From Photobacterium salinisoli (GTDB taxonomy: Bacteria > Pseudomonadota > Gammaproteobacteria > Enterobacterales > Vibrionaceae): a stretch of 64,000 bases of DNA. The position numbers were made by a program, and so were the translations under genes. This document shows positions 25,368 through 33,986 of this stretch, piece after piece. Where the stretch lies: positions 1,116,001 to 1,180,000 of the forward strand of contig NZ_QZMS01000011.1 in the NCBI RefSeq assembly GCF_003614885.1, in the 5' to 3' direction. Position 1 is the first letter of the stretch, and every line of letters starts with the position of its first letter. Under the pieces are notes generated by a model. That model did not search any database. It had not been told where the DNA came from and saw nothing but the letters and a program-made list of their open reading frames with translations.

Positions 25368-26351
25368 TTACATCTTGTGCTGTACGGAAGGCTCACGCGT
25401 TGGATGAGGCGCTTGAGTGCTTCCGATCTGTTTCAATAACGGAATGCCTGCCGAGACAGCATGCAGAGGTATAGCCAGTGATGAAGCCAGCGCTGTCAGG
25501 CTCTGCAGATGCCGGGAAAATTGCTGCGCCATTTGCTCCCGGGTTCGCTGGGCCCCAAAGTTAATCCATGCTGACTGCTGGCTGTCGGTGACGAATTCAC
25601 GGCCACGAAAACCGGTGTCACCCTGCTCAAGGGGATCGAACAGATGTACAAACTGCAATCTGTTATGGCTTCTTAACTGGCTGAGCCGCTTTTTGTCACT
25701 GGCCTGTAACGCATAGAAATCACTCAGAATGATAATTTCACTGCCTTTAGGGCATAAGTGGTGCATATGGCGAAGTACATCAGCAAACGTCAACCCGTTA
25801 TCTGCCGGAGTTTGTGAGTCAGACTGATGCATGTTGATCATAGCATTGATAACCGCTAGGGGGCCTTGCTGGCGAGCTGTCGGTTTGCACTCACTTAATC
25901 TGTATCCGTTGTACACCAGTGCACCAATACGATCCTGCTGCTGCACGGCCAGCCAGCTTAGCAGGCTGGCAAAGTGAGCAGCCTGTACCGATTTCAGTAA
26001 CAGCTGGCTGCCAAAACGCATACTCTGACTGAAATCAATCAGTAACATCACAGGTTGTTCGCGTTCTTCGCTGAACAACTTGGTGTGAGTCTTACCAGTC
26101 CGGGCTGTAACACGCCAATCTATAGCACGAATGTCATCACCGGCCTGATAGGGGCGCACTTCGGTAAAATTCATGCCCCGGCCTTTTTGCCGGCTTTGAT
26201 GCTGTCCATTGAGTTGAGACCACACGCTGCGTGCAGGAGGAAGCCACTTAACGGACTGATTTTTGTACTGTAACAGCTCGGCAAGGCACAGTTCATACCC
26301 GTTACTGTGCGGTGGCAGCAAAGGGGGAGTGTTCGCAGCTGCTTTGTTCAT
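25368..26351 (-). CDS. DUF58 domain-containing protein
   Basis: A 327-residue protein with no membrane helix. The DUF58 core motif is clear: GRGMNFTEVRPYQAGDDIRA followed by IDWRVTARTGKTHTKLFSEE. A degenerate VWA-like fold follows with MLLIDFSQSMRFG. DUF58 proteins are encoded with MoxR AAA+ ATPases, which probably remodel them. The start overlaps the moxR stop by 4 bp (ATGA). Confidence 0.9.
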   Translation of the reverse strand: MNKAAANTPPLLPPHSNGYELCLAELLQYKNQSVKWLPPARSVWSQLNGQHQSRQKGRGMNFTEVRPYQAGDDIRAIDWRVTARTGKTHTKLFSEEREQPVMLLIDFSQSMRFGSQLLLKSVQAAHFASLLSWLAVQQQDRIGALVYNGYRLSECKPTARQQGPLAVINAMINMHQSDSQTPADNGLTFADVLRHMHHLCPKGSEIIILSDFYALQASDKKRLSQLRSHNRLQFVHLFDPLEQGDTGFRGREFVTDSQQSAWINFGAQRTREQMAQQFSRHLQSLTALASSLAIPLHAVSAGIPLLKQIGSTQAPHPTREPSVQHKM

Positions 26352-27313
26352 GCACTGGTTACCTGTTGGATCAGTGTATGAATGATACTGTCTGGTGTGA
26401 TGCCTTCAGCTTGTGCTTCATAACTGAGCAGTAATCTGTGTCTTAGCACGGGATAGGCCATACGCTGCACATCGTCCGGCGTGACAAAATCCCGGCCATT
26501 TAACCAGGCGTATGCTCGTGCACAGCGGTCGAGCGCCAGCGTTGCCCTCGGACTGACCCCCATCTGCAGCCAGGCTGCCAGCTCATCGCTGTAACGCTTT
26601 GGCTCGCGTGTCGCCATGATCAGTCGGATAATGTAATGTTCAATGTCTTCAGCCATATGGATCTGCAGGACTTCTTGGCGGGCACTGAAGATATCAGCCT
26701 GACTGATTTGCACGGCGTCAGAAGACTGGTGCGGATGCTCTTCAAGTGCTTCACCGCGGTTGAGTCGTAAAATAGCAAGCTCACTGTCGGCATTCGGATA
26801 TTCAACATTCAGTTGCAGTAAAAAGCGGTCAAGCTGAGCTTCCGGCAACGGATAAGTGCCTTCCTGTTCAATGGGGTTTTGTGTCGCCATTACCAGAAAT
26901 AATGCTGGCAGAGGATAAGTATTCCTGCCTGCGGTGATCTGCTTTTCTGCCATTGCTTCAAGCATCGCGGCCTGTACTTTCGCGGGAGCACGGTTGATCT
27001 CATCGGCCAGTAACAGCGAGTTAAAGATAGGGCCGGGCTGGAATACGAACTCGCCGGTTTCGGGACGGAAAATATCGGTGCCCGTCAAGTCTGCGGGCAG
27101 GAGATCCGGTGTGAACTGGATACGGTGGAAATCGCCTTCAATGCATTCGGCAAGGGTTTTGACCGCGCGTGTTTTGGCAAGCCCCGGAGGGCCTTCTACG
27201 AGGATATGTCCGTCTGCTAACAGTGCAATCAGTAATTGTTGCACCATTTCGGCCTGGCCGATGACCTGTTGTTGTAAGTATTGATCGAGTTCTCTGAAGG
27301 TCTTTGCAAGCAT
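26348..27313 (-). CDS. MoxR-family AAA+ ATPase
   Basis: A 321-residue AAA+ ATPase of the MoxR group. Walker A is EGPPGLAKTRAVKTLA and Walker B LLLADEINRAPAKVQ; sensor 1 is in VMATQNPIEQEGTYPLPEAQ, and the GVSPRATLAL block is typical. It acts as a chaperone-like ATPase for the VWA proteins encoded downstream. First gene of the operon moxR-DUF58-DUF4381-batA-batB/C-batD. The ATG at 27311-27313 has AAGGGAT upstream. Its promoter lies in the long region shared with phaB. Confidence 0.94.
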   Translation of the reverse strand: MLAKTFRELDQYLQQQVIGQAEMVQQLLIALLADGHILVEGPPGLAKTRAVKTLAECIEGDFHRIQFTPDLLPADLTGTDIFRPETGEFVFQPGPIFNSLLLADEINRAPAKVQAAMLEAMAEKQITAGRNTYPLPALFLVMATQNPIEQEGTYPLPEAQLDRFLLQLNVEYPNADSELAILRLNRGEALEEHPHQSSDAVQISQADIFSARQEVLQIHMAEDIEHYIIRLIMATREPKRYSDELAAWLQMGVSPRATLALDRCARAYAWLNGRDFVTPDDVQRMAYPVLRHRLLLSYEAQAEGITPDSIIHTLIQQVTSA

Positions 27314-28093
27314 GTGTTTTTTATCCCTTGGAGCGACTGTTTTTCCTGCACGCCCGAAAGCGTGTTGTATACACCCATAACGTATTAAAAAGAATGACGT
27401 TATTGGTGTTCGACTGTGTTCCGTCAGTGAAGTTCACAACAAATATCAAGCAAATGATAAATGTTATTTCTCTTTTTTACATTGCAAGGTGATTTTTGTC
27501 ACTAATCTGATAGAAAAGTAAAAACTGGACAAAAGAATGAAGTACTTAAATTATTTTTTTTCTGAGGTCTGATGTGTTTTTTTTGTTACGGTAATGCTGC
27601 ATTTATTAGCCTGCCCACTAAAAATCACTTTATCAAAACTTATTCATGTCCCAGGTTAAAACTGGTGCAACGCTGCACCAATAAAGTGCGATGAATCGAA
27701 TTTTACGGCAAAAAAATCATTCCTGAAGCGTGAAATCGCTGGATTCATAGCATTTTGTAAACTTGGCATCTCTCATGCATTGAAATATTCCGTTAACAAA
27801 TCGAACTTATTATGTAATCGATTAATTGTTATTGAGTTGATTCCATATAGGGATTTTATGAATAGCATGAATTCCCTATATTGATATCTATATGTGCATG
27901 TGTTCTTATAATGGTTATGCAATGTAAACTTCACACAAGTGACTTGTGGAGTGGATACGCTGCGTAATAGTGGTGCAGGGAACAAGTCTGGTTCAGATGT
28001 ACAGCAGCAGGTTCTCTTCAGAAAAAGTACAAAAATCAACCATCAGATGAGATGAGTTTTTGTATTGGCAACGGATGGAAAGGAGTCTGGTAA
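27314..28093. promoter_or_regulatory. 780-bp divergent control region of moxR and phaB
   Basis: A/T-rich and without a convincing gene; the 88-codon minus-strand frame at 27773-28039 has no ribosome binding site. Two perfect palindromes stand out: TGGTGCA-ACGC-TGCACCA at 27663-27680 and CACAAGT-G-ACTTGTG at 27934-27948. The second is about 145 bp before the phaB start. No regulator could be assigned. Confidence 0.55.
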
Positions 28094-28834
28094 ATGACAA
28101 AGGTAGCATTAGTAACTGGCGCTAAAGGTGGTATTGGTTCTGCAATTACTCAGGGTTTAGTAGATGCAGGTTATCGTGTTATTGCCACCTATTTCCCAAC
28201 AGGTGAAGCAAAAGCCAAAGAGTGGTTTGCTGAAAACAATTACTCTGATTCTCAAGTCCGCTTATTCCCTCTGGATGTTACGGATGCTGCATACTGTGAA
28301 GAGGCACTGACTACTCTTTTAAAAGAAGAGGGTAAGATTGATGTGCTGGTTAACAATGCAGGGATTACCCGTGACAGTACGTTTAAACGTATGACCGTTC
28401 AGCAATGGAAAGAAGTAATGTCCACGAATCTGGACAGCCTGTTTAACGTTACTCATCCTTTGTTTGCTGCAATGTGTGATAACGGGTTTGGCAGAATCAT
28501 TAATATTTCTTCTGTGAATGGCCTGAAAGGGCAGTTCGGTCAGGCAAACTACTCAGCAGCCAAGGCTGGCATGATTGGTTTCACCAAAGCACTGGCTGCA
28601 GAAGGCGCACGTTATGGTGTTACTGTCAACGCGATTGCACCAGGATACACGGGTACACCTATGGTTGAAGCAATTAAGCCAGAAGTGCTGGATGCTATTA
28701 AAGCTGAAATTCCAATGAAGCGTCTGGCGCAACCCAATGAAGTATCAGCATCAGTGAATTTCCTGGCCAGTGATGCTGCAGCCTATATTACCGGTGAGAC
28801 TCTCTCGGTAAATGGCGGCTTATACATGCACTAA
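28094..28834 (+). CDS. phaB: acetoacetyl-CoA reductase
   Basis: A 246-residue short-chain dehydrogenase. The NADPH-binding motif is TGAKGGIGSA, the structural NNAG is in LVNNAGITRDSTF, and the catalytic tetrad includes Ser of NISSVNG and the YSAAK motif. It reduces acetoacetyl-CoA to (R)-3-hydroxybutyryl-CoA, the monomer for PHB. RDSTFKRMT and GQFGQANYSAAKAGMIGFTK are typical of PhaB rather than FabG. The ATG has AAGGAG upstream. First gene of phaB-phaA-phasin-phaC, the order known in Vibrio. Confidence 0.95.
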   Translation: MTKVALVTGAKGGIGSAITQGLVDAGYRVIATYFPTGEAKAKEWFAENNYSDSQVRLFPLDVTDAAYCEEALTTLLKEEGKIDVLVNNAGITRDSTFKRMTVQQWKEVMSTNLDSLFNVTHPLFAAMCDNGFGRIINISSVNGLKGQFGQANYSAAKAGMIGFTKALAAEGARYGVTVNAIAPGYTGTPMVEAIKPEVLDAIKAEIPMKRLAQPNEVSASVNFLASDAAAYITGETLSVNGGLYMH

Positions 28835-28858
28835 TTTAGAAGTAAGGACACTCGACAC

Positions 28859-30064
28859 ATGACCAAAGTTTATATTGTTGCAGCCAAACGTACTCCCATC
28901 GGCAGCTTTAATGGCGCACTGAAATCAGTCTCGCCAGCGCAACTTGCTGCTGTTGCTATAAAAGGTGCCATCGCTCAGGCAAATGTTGACCCCGCTAAAA
29001 TCGATGAAGTGATTTTAGGTAACGTAGTGGGTGCAGGCCAGGGTATGGGACCAGGACGCCAGGCGGCAATTTTTGCAGGTATTCCAGATCAGGTACCGGC
29101 CTACAGCCTGAACATGGTATGCGGAAGTGGTATGAAGGCGGTAATGGACGCTGCAGCGCATATTAAAGCCGGTGACGCTGAACTGGTGGTGGCCGCTGGC
29201 GCAGAAAACATGTCGCAGATTCCGTTTACCGTACCGGCTTCTATCCGTGATGGACAGAAAATGGGGAATATGCAACTGACAGACCTACTGATTAACGACG
29301 GCCTGACCGATGTCTTTAATCAGTACCACATGGGTGTGACGGCTGAAAATGTGGTTGAAAAAGTGGGTCTGACCCGTGAACAACAGGACAATTTTGCGCT
29401 GGCAAGCCAGCAAAAAGCAGTCGTTGCCATTGAGCAGGGTAAATTTGCTGAAGAAATCGTTTCTGTTGAAGTGAAAGAGCGTCGCGAGACGAAAACGGTT
29501 GACACGGATGAGTATCCGAAGGCCGATGCAACATTGGAAGGTTTGCAGAAACTGCGTCCGGCATTCAAACCTGAAGGTTCAGTAACCGCAGGGAATGCAT
29601 CAGGTATTAATGATGGTGCGAGCGCCATCATTGTGGCTTCTGCTGCTGCCGTAGAAAAATATGGTTTAACACCGCTGGCAGAAATCGAAAGTTATGCCCA
29701 AGCGGGTGTTGCCCCTGAGGTCATGGGTCTTGGCCCTGTACCAGCGGTAATGAAAGCCCTGGAGAAAGCCGATTTAAACATTGATTCAGTGGGTCTGTTT
29801 GAGTTTAACGAAGCCTTTGCCGGTCAGGCATTGGGCGTGTTGCATGAGTTGGCTGACAACTTGAATACCAAGGTCGAAGATTTGGCCGAACGTAGCAATG
29901 TTAATGGTGGTGCGATTGCCTTGGGTCATCCTCTGGGAGCATCGGGTAACCGTATTATTGTCAGTCTGCTGCACGAGATGCGCCGCCGTGGAACAGAGTA
30001 TGGTCTTGCCACACTGTGCGTCGGTGGCGGTATGGGTACAGCTATCGTACTGAAAAGTGTCTAA
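28859..30064 (+). CDS. phaA: acetyl-CoA acetyltransferase (beta-ketothiolase)
   Basis: A 401-residue thiolase that condenses two acetyl-CoA to acetoacetyl-CoA. The nucleophile Cys88 lies in NMVCGSGMKAV, the His of NVNGGAIALGHPLGASG and the second Cys of ATLCVGGGMG are present. Length and order agree with biosynthetic thiolases. Start ATG with AAGGAC 24 bp after the phaB stop, so it is in the same operon. It supplies the substrate of PhaB. Confidence 0.96.
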   Translation: MTKVYIVAAKRTPIGSFNGALKSVSPAQLAAVAIKGAIAQANVDPAKIDEVILGNVVGAGQGMGPGRQAAIFAGIPDQVPAYSLNMVCGSGMKAVMDAAAHIKAGDAELVVAAGAENMSQIPFTVPASIRDGQKMGNMQLTDLLINDGLTDVFNQYHMGVTAENVVEKVGLTREQQDNFALASQQKAVVAIEQGKFAEEIVSVEVKERRETKTVDTDEYPKADATLEGLQKLRPAFKPEGSVTAGNASGINDGASAIIVASAAAVEKYGLTPLAEIESYAQAGVAPEVMGLGPVPAVMKALEKADLNIDSVGLFEFNEAFAGQALGVLHELADNLNTKVEDLAERSNVNGGAIALGHPLGASGNRIIVSLLHEMRRRGTEYGLATLCVGGGMGTAIVLKSV

Positions 30065-30136
30065 ATCGACTCGTTAACTAACTGGTGTCAGTGTTTACTG
30101 GCGCTGAAAATAGCACTTAAATTAAGGAAACATATT

Positions 30137-30484
30137 ATGTATACGGAAATGTTTAAATCTTTCTCTGAGCAAACTGAAAAATCTCTGGCACCTTACGTGA
30201 AATTCAACAAGCTGTTCACTAAGAACGTGGAAGAGCTGACTGAGCTTCAACTGGCCGCAGTACGTGCTTACAGCGATTTGGGTCTGTCTCAGCTTAAAGC
30301 AATCAGTGAAATCAAGGATCTGCAATCACTGACTTCTTTTCAAAGCCAACAGCTGGAAAACCTGACTAACCTGTCTAAGCAACTGGTTGATGACAGCAAC
30401 AAGTTTTCAGCACTGGCTCAAGGCTTCAAAACTGAAGTTGAAGAGCTGGTAGCAGAGAATGTAAAGCAAGTTACTCCAGCTTAA
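30137..30484 (+). CDS. phaP: phasin (PHA granule-associated protein)
   Basis: A 115-residue, almost entirely helical protein with a Phasin_2-like pattern: MFKSFSEQTEKSLAPYVKFN, then NVEELTELQLAAVRAYSDLG and QLENLTNLSKQLVDDSNKFS. Phasins coat PHA granules and limit their size. The ATG has AAGGAAA upstream. The codon choice looks optimal for high expression, as expected for an abundant granule protein. A terminator-like hairpin follows at 30501-30531, before phaC. Confidence 0.9.
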   Translation: MYTEMFKSFSEQTEKSLAPYVKFNKLFTKNVEELTELQLAAVRAYSDLGLSQLKAISEIKDLQSLTSFQSQQLENLTNLSKQLVDDSNKFSALAQGFKTEVEELVAENVKQVTPA

Positions 30485-30500
30485 GTTCTTTTCCTGTCTT

Positions 30501-30531
30501 AATGCCGTCCCGTCTTGCGGGCGGCATTTTT
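30501..30531 (+). terminator. terminator-like hairpin between phaP and phaC
   Basis: AATGCCG-T-CCCG pairs with CGGG-CGGCATT (one bulged T) and TTTTTA follows. It would let abundant phasin mRNA end here while a fraction reads through to phaC. It also shows that the long phaC frame opening at 30502 does not start there. Confidence 0.75.
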
Positions 30532-30555
30532 AGTCCAAAAGCAGAGGTCATTGCG

Positions 30556-32340
30556 ATGAACCCGAATTTTTTCACGGACTACTTTGCTAAACTCCAGGAA
30601 ATGAACCAAGCGTGGTGGAAGGAGTTTGATTCCGGCAAGGCAGCCATTAATACTCCGCTCAATAAAGCGCTGAGTGAGTTGAATCTGGAAGACACAACGG
30701 CTTGGCTGGAAAATGCATCTGCGCAGCCCGCCGTGATTGCAAAAATTCAGATGGACTGGTTTGAAAGCCAAATGAAGATTTTGCAAAACGTTACTATGTC
30801 TGGTGATAATCAGGATGTTGTTACTCCGGCACATGATGATAAACGATTTATCGATCCTGCCTGGCAAAACGAAGCTTTTTATAACTGCATCAAACAGTCT
30901 TACTTGCTGTTCAGCAATAAGATGAAAGAGACCATCGATTCTATTGAAGGTTTAGACGATAAAGCGAAAGAGCGCTTGAGCTTCTTTTCGCGTCAGGCCA
31001 TTAACGCACTATCGCCTACCAACTTTATTACCACCAACCCTGAACTGGCAAAACTGACGGTTGAAACCAACGGTCAGAACTTGATTAAAGGGATGGAATT
31101 ACTGCATGAAGACATGCAGTCCAGCGCTGATGTGCTGAAAATTCGCATGACAAATGGCGATGCATTCCAGGTGGGCGATAATATTGCCAACACACCAGGA
31201 CAAGTGATTTTTAAAAATGACTTGTTTGAACTTATTCAGTACAAACCGCTGACGGAAACCGTGAATGCGACCCCCGTACTGATTGTTCCGCCATTTATCA
31301 ACAAATATTACATCATGGATCTGCGAGAAAAGAACTCTATGGCTCGCTGGCTGGTGGAGCAGGGACATACTGTCTTTATGATTTCATGGCGTAATCCTGA
31401 TGCGACAATGCAGGATGTGGATTTCGATACTTATGTATTGGAAGGTGCGCTAAAAGCATTGGACGTTACCGAAAGTGTTAGTGGTGTCAATCAAATTCAC
31501 ACCGTAGGTTATTGTATTGGCGGTACATTGTTGGCTACTGCTCTGGCGTACAGCTCTGCGAAACGCATGCGTAACCGGGTGAAGTCAGCCACTTTCTTTA
31601 CCACGATCCTCGATTTTTCTCAGCCGGGTGAAATTGGTGCTTATATTAATGACCCGATCATTTCGGCCATTGAGGCCCAGAATGAGCTGAAAGGCTATAT
31701 GGACGGTCGCTCGCTGAGCGTAACCTTTAGTCTGCTGCGTGAAAACAGCCTGTACTGGAACTATTACGTCAATAATTACCTGAAAGGAAACAGCCCAATC
31801 GATTTTGATTTGCTGTTCTGGAATGGTGATAGCACCAACGTGGCGAAAGCGTGTCACAGTACATTGTTACGTCAGTTTTATCTGGAAAATAAGCTGATGG
31901 ATCCGAAAGGGTACAAGGTAGGTGGTGTGTATATTGATTTGTCGAAGATCAAAGTACCGACTTACTTTATTTCTACTCAGGAAGATCACATCGCGCTGTG
32001 GCAGGGTACTTATCGCGGTGCAAAAATACTGAAGGGTGATTCAGTGTTTGTGCTGGGCGAGTCTGGTCATATTGCCGGTATCATTAACCATCCTGACAAA
32101 AATAAGTATGGTTTTTATACCAATGATCAAGCCGAGTCGGATCCTGAAGCCTGGTTGGCGGGTGCAACACGGCACGACGGCTCATGGTGGAATCACTGGA
32201 ATACCTGGTTGAATGGCTTTAATTCTGAAGAGCAGGTATCTGCCCGCGATATTGGCAATGAAAGTTTCCCACCTATAGGTCCAGCGCCTGGTGATTATGT
32301 GAAGCAAACACTGCCGATTGAGTTTTCAAACCCAAATTAA
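30556..32340 (+). CDS. phaC: class I poly(3-hydroxyalkanoate) synthase
   Basis: A 594-residue polymerase that joins (R)-3-hydroxyacyl-CoA units into PHA at the granule surface. The lipase-like box VGYCIGGTLLATAL places the nucleophile at about Cys320. The catalytic Asp is in ISTQEDHIALW and the His in VLGESGHIAGIINHP. The N-terminal region (WWKEFDSG) and the VPPFINKYYIMDL block are class I-like. The ATG at 30556 has AGAGGT upstream; the frame is open from 30502 but that stretch is a terminator. A strong terminator follows. Confidence 0.96.
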   Translation: MNPNFFTDYFAKLQEMNQAWWKEFDSGKAAINTPLNKALSELNLEDTTAWLENASAQPAVIAKIQMDWFESQMKILQNVTMSGDNQDVVTPAHDDKRFIDPAWQNEAFYNCIKQSYLLFSNKMKETIDSIEGLDDKAKERLSFFSRQAINALSPTNFITTNPELAKLTVETNGQNLIKGMELLHEDMQSSADVLKIRMTNGDAFQVGDNIANTPGQVIFKNDLFELIQYKPLTETVNATPVLIVPPFINKYYIMDLREKNSMARWLVEQGHTVFMISWRNPDATMQDVDFDTYVLEGALKALDVTESVSGVNQIHTVGYCIGGTLLATALAYSSAKRMRNRVKSATFFTTILDFSQPGEIGAYINDPIISAIEAQNELKGYMDGRSLSVTFSLLRENSLYWNYYVNNYLKGNSPIDFDLLFWNGDSTNVAKACHSTLLRQFYLENKLMDPKGYKVGGVYIDLSKIKVPTYFISTQEDHIALWQGTYRGAKILKGDSVFVLGESGHIAGIINHPDKNKYGFYTNDQAESDPEAWLAGATRHDGSWWNHWNTWLNGFNSEEQVSARDIGNESFPPIGPAPGDYVKQTLPIEFSNPN

Positions 32341-32365
32341 TCGTTCGATAACAATATCGACAGTA

Positions 32366-32400
32366 CAAAAACCAGTGGCTTGCCACTGGTTTTTTTGTTT
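32366..32400 (+). terminator. rho-independent terminator of the pha operon
   Basis: AAAACCAGTGGC and GCCACTGGTTTT form a long stem with loop TT, then a run of T residues. Confidence 0.92.
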
Positions 32401-32448
32401 GAAGCATAAGCGCTTTACTGGTCTGAATCAGTGGTGTCTTCATGGGTT

Positions 32449-32509
32449 AAAGTGTCTGTCCCAACAAGATCATTTCAAAGCTAATTGTGTTAGCTAAAGT
32501 GTCTGTCCC
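32449..32509 (+). repeat. pair of RAYT-type short repeats
   Basis: AAAGTGTCTGTCCC occurs at 32449-32462 and again at 32496-32509 in the same orientation. Between them AGCTAA-TTGTG-TTAGCT makes a small hairpin, so the unit resembles a REP doublet. It matches the sequences that flank the RAYT at 10.9-11.8 kb. Confidence 0.75.
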
Positions 32510-32633
32510 GATAATACTCCTCCAGCATGATTCATCTCTCTGTATTTGAACGCTTTATCTCTTAAGAAATACCCTCATTTAAAGCGTCCCTATCTATACT
32601 GGTTTTATGGCCACCCAAAGAGGTAAGGACAAG

Positions 32634-33986
32634 ATGCAGCACGAGCAGCAAACTGCAGGGATAACTGGATGTGAAGAATGCGGCTTGGTGGTTGCGCTGC
32701 CTGTGTTAGAACCGGGACAGCGTGCATGTTGCCCGCGATGTGGGCATTTACTGATGAAAACTATCAAACACCCTCAGCAGCGGACATTGGCTTACGGCAT
32801 TGCTTGTCTGGTTATGCTGGTACTGAGTGTCAGTTTTCCTTTCATGTCCTTCAGTGTGCAAGGTATTGAGCAAGAAATTACCCTGATGCATTCTGCTCAG
32901 ATGCTCGCTCAGTTCGAGAACAGTTTATTGGGCTTGTTACTGTTAATGACAGTTGTCATTTTACCTGCCTGTTATATCACCTCGGTGTTATATCTGTATT
33001 GGGTAAGTGCTGAACATGGAAAAATTGATAGTGATAGTGTCAGCCACAGAGTCAAAAGTTTGTGCCGGCTGACTCTTCGTATAGAACCCTGGCTGATGGT
33101 GGATGTTTTCCTGATAGGCATTCTGGTCAGTCTGATCAAAATTGCTGCGCTGGCAGATGTCGGGCTGGGGATGTCATTCTGGGCATTTTGCCTTTATACA
33201 GTGTTGATAGTGAAATGTGTCGCTATGGTCGACAGAACCTGGCTCTGGCTGCAGTTTGCGCCTATGGTGCCATTGCCGGAAGTAAAAGCGGGCGACAGCC
33301 ACCATTCACGTAACCATATTTCCTGCCATACTTGCGCGCAGCTAAACCCTGTTACTGATCAACACCATCAAAGGTGTATTCGCTGCGGTGGGAAGCTACA
33401 CCCTTATCAACCTGCTAAAAACCTGCAATATGCCTGGGCGTTATTGCTGGCTTCAGCTGTCTTTTTATTTCCGGCAAATCTGTATCCGATGATGTACACG
33501 GTAAGCTTAGGAAAATCGGAAGGTTCAACCATCATTGGTGGGGTTGTCCTGCTCTGGCACCACGGATCCTATCCTATCGCCATGGTAATTTTTCTCGCCA
33601 GTGTGGTGATCCCTCTGGTGAAGATCTTTGCACTTGGATGGCTTTTTTTTGCGGCAGCACGAAAGAATGACGATGAAGACAGAAAAGCTATTCGGCGTTT
33701 AAGGCTATACAGGTTGGCTGAGTTTATTGGCCGGTGGTCGATGATTGATATTTTTGTTGTAGCACTGCTTGTTGCTTTGGTGCAGTTACAGAATTTGATG
33801 GCGATTTATCCGGGGCCGGCAGCGTTGTCTTTTGCTTCGGTTGTCATACTGACCATGTTAGCAGCGATGGTGTTTGATCCGCGTGTTTTCTGGCATAACG
33901 CGTTATCAGGAGAAAAAACAGACCCGCCAACAAAGCCTGAACAAGGTGCGAACACGACCATTATTCAGAAGGAATCCCATTCATGA
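32634..33986 (+). CDS. pqiA: paraquat-inducible protein A (PqiA/LetA family)
   Basis: A 450-residue inner-membrane protein with two PqiA units. Each has a zinc ribbon (CEECGLVV with CCPRCGHLL; CHTCAQ with CIRCGGKL) before four membrane helices. The signatures AYGIACLVMLVLSVSFPF and YAWALLLASAVFLFPANLYP are typical. With PqiB and PqiC it forms an envelope-spanning lipid transport system. The ATG at 32634 has AAGGACAAG upstream, better than 32607. It overlaps pqiB by 4 bp. Confidence 0.93.
   Translation: MQHEQQTAGITGCEECGLVVALPVLEPGQRACCPRCGHLLMKTIKHPQQRTLAYGIACLVMLVLSVSFPFMSFSVQGIEQEITLMHSAQMLAQFENSLLGLLLLMTVVILPACYITSVLYLYWVSAEHGKIDSDSVSHRVKSLCRLTLRIEPWLMVDVFLIGILVSLIKIAALADVGLGMSFWAFCLYTVLIVKCVAMVDRTWLWLQFAPMVPLPEVKAGDSHHSRNHISCHTCAQLNPVTDQHHQRCIRCGGKLHPYQPAKNLQYAWALLLASAVFLFPANLYPMMYTVSLGKSEGSTIIGGVVLLWHHGSYPIAMVIFLASVVIPLVKIFALGWLFFAAARKNDDEDRKAIRRLRLYRLAEFIGRWSMIDIFVVALLVALVQLQNLMAIYPGPAALSFASVVILTMLAAMVFDPRVFWHNALSGEKTDPPTKPEQGANTTIIQKESHS

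Noticed and set aside
27773-28039. An 88-codon minus-strand frame in the phaB upstream region.
   Set aside because: No ribosome binding site, no recognisable features, A/T-rich and overlapping a palindrome.
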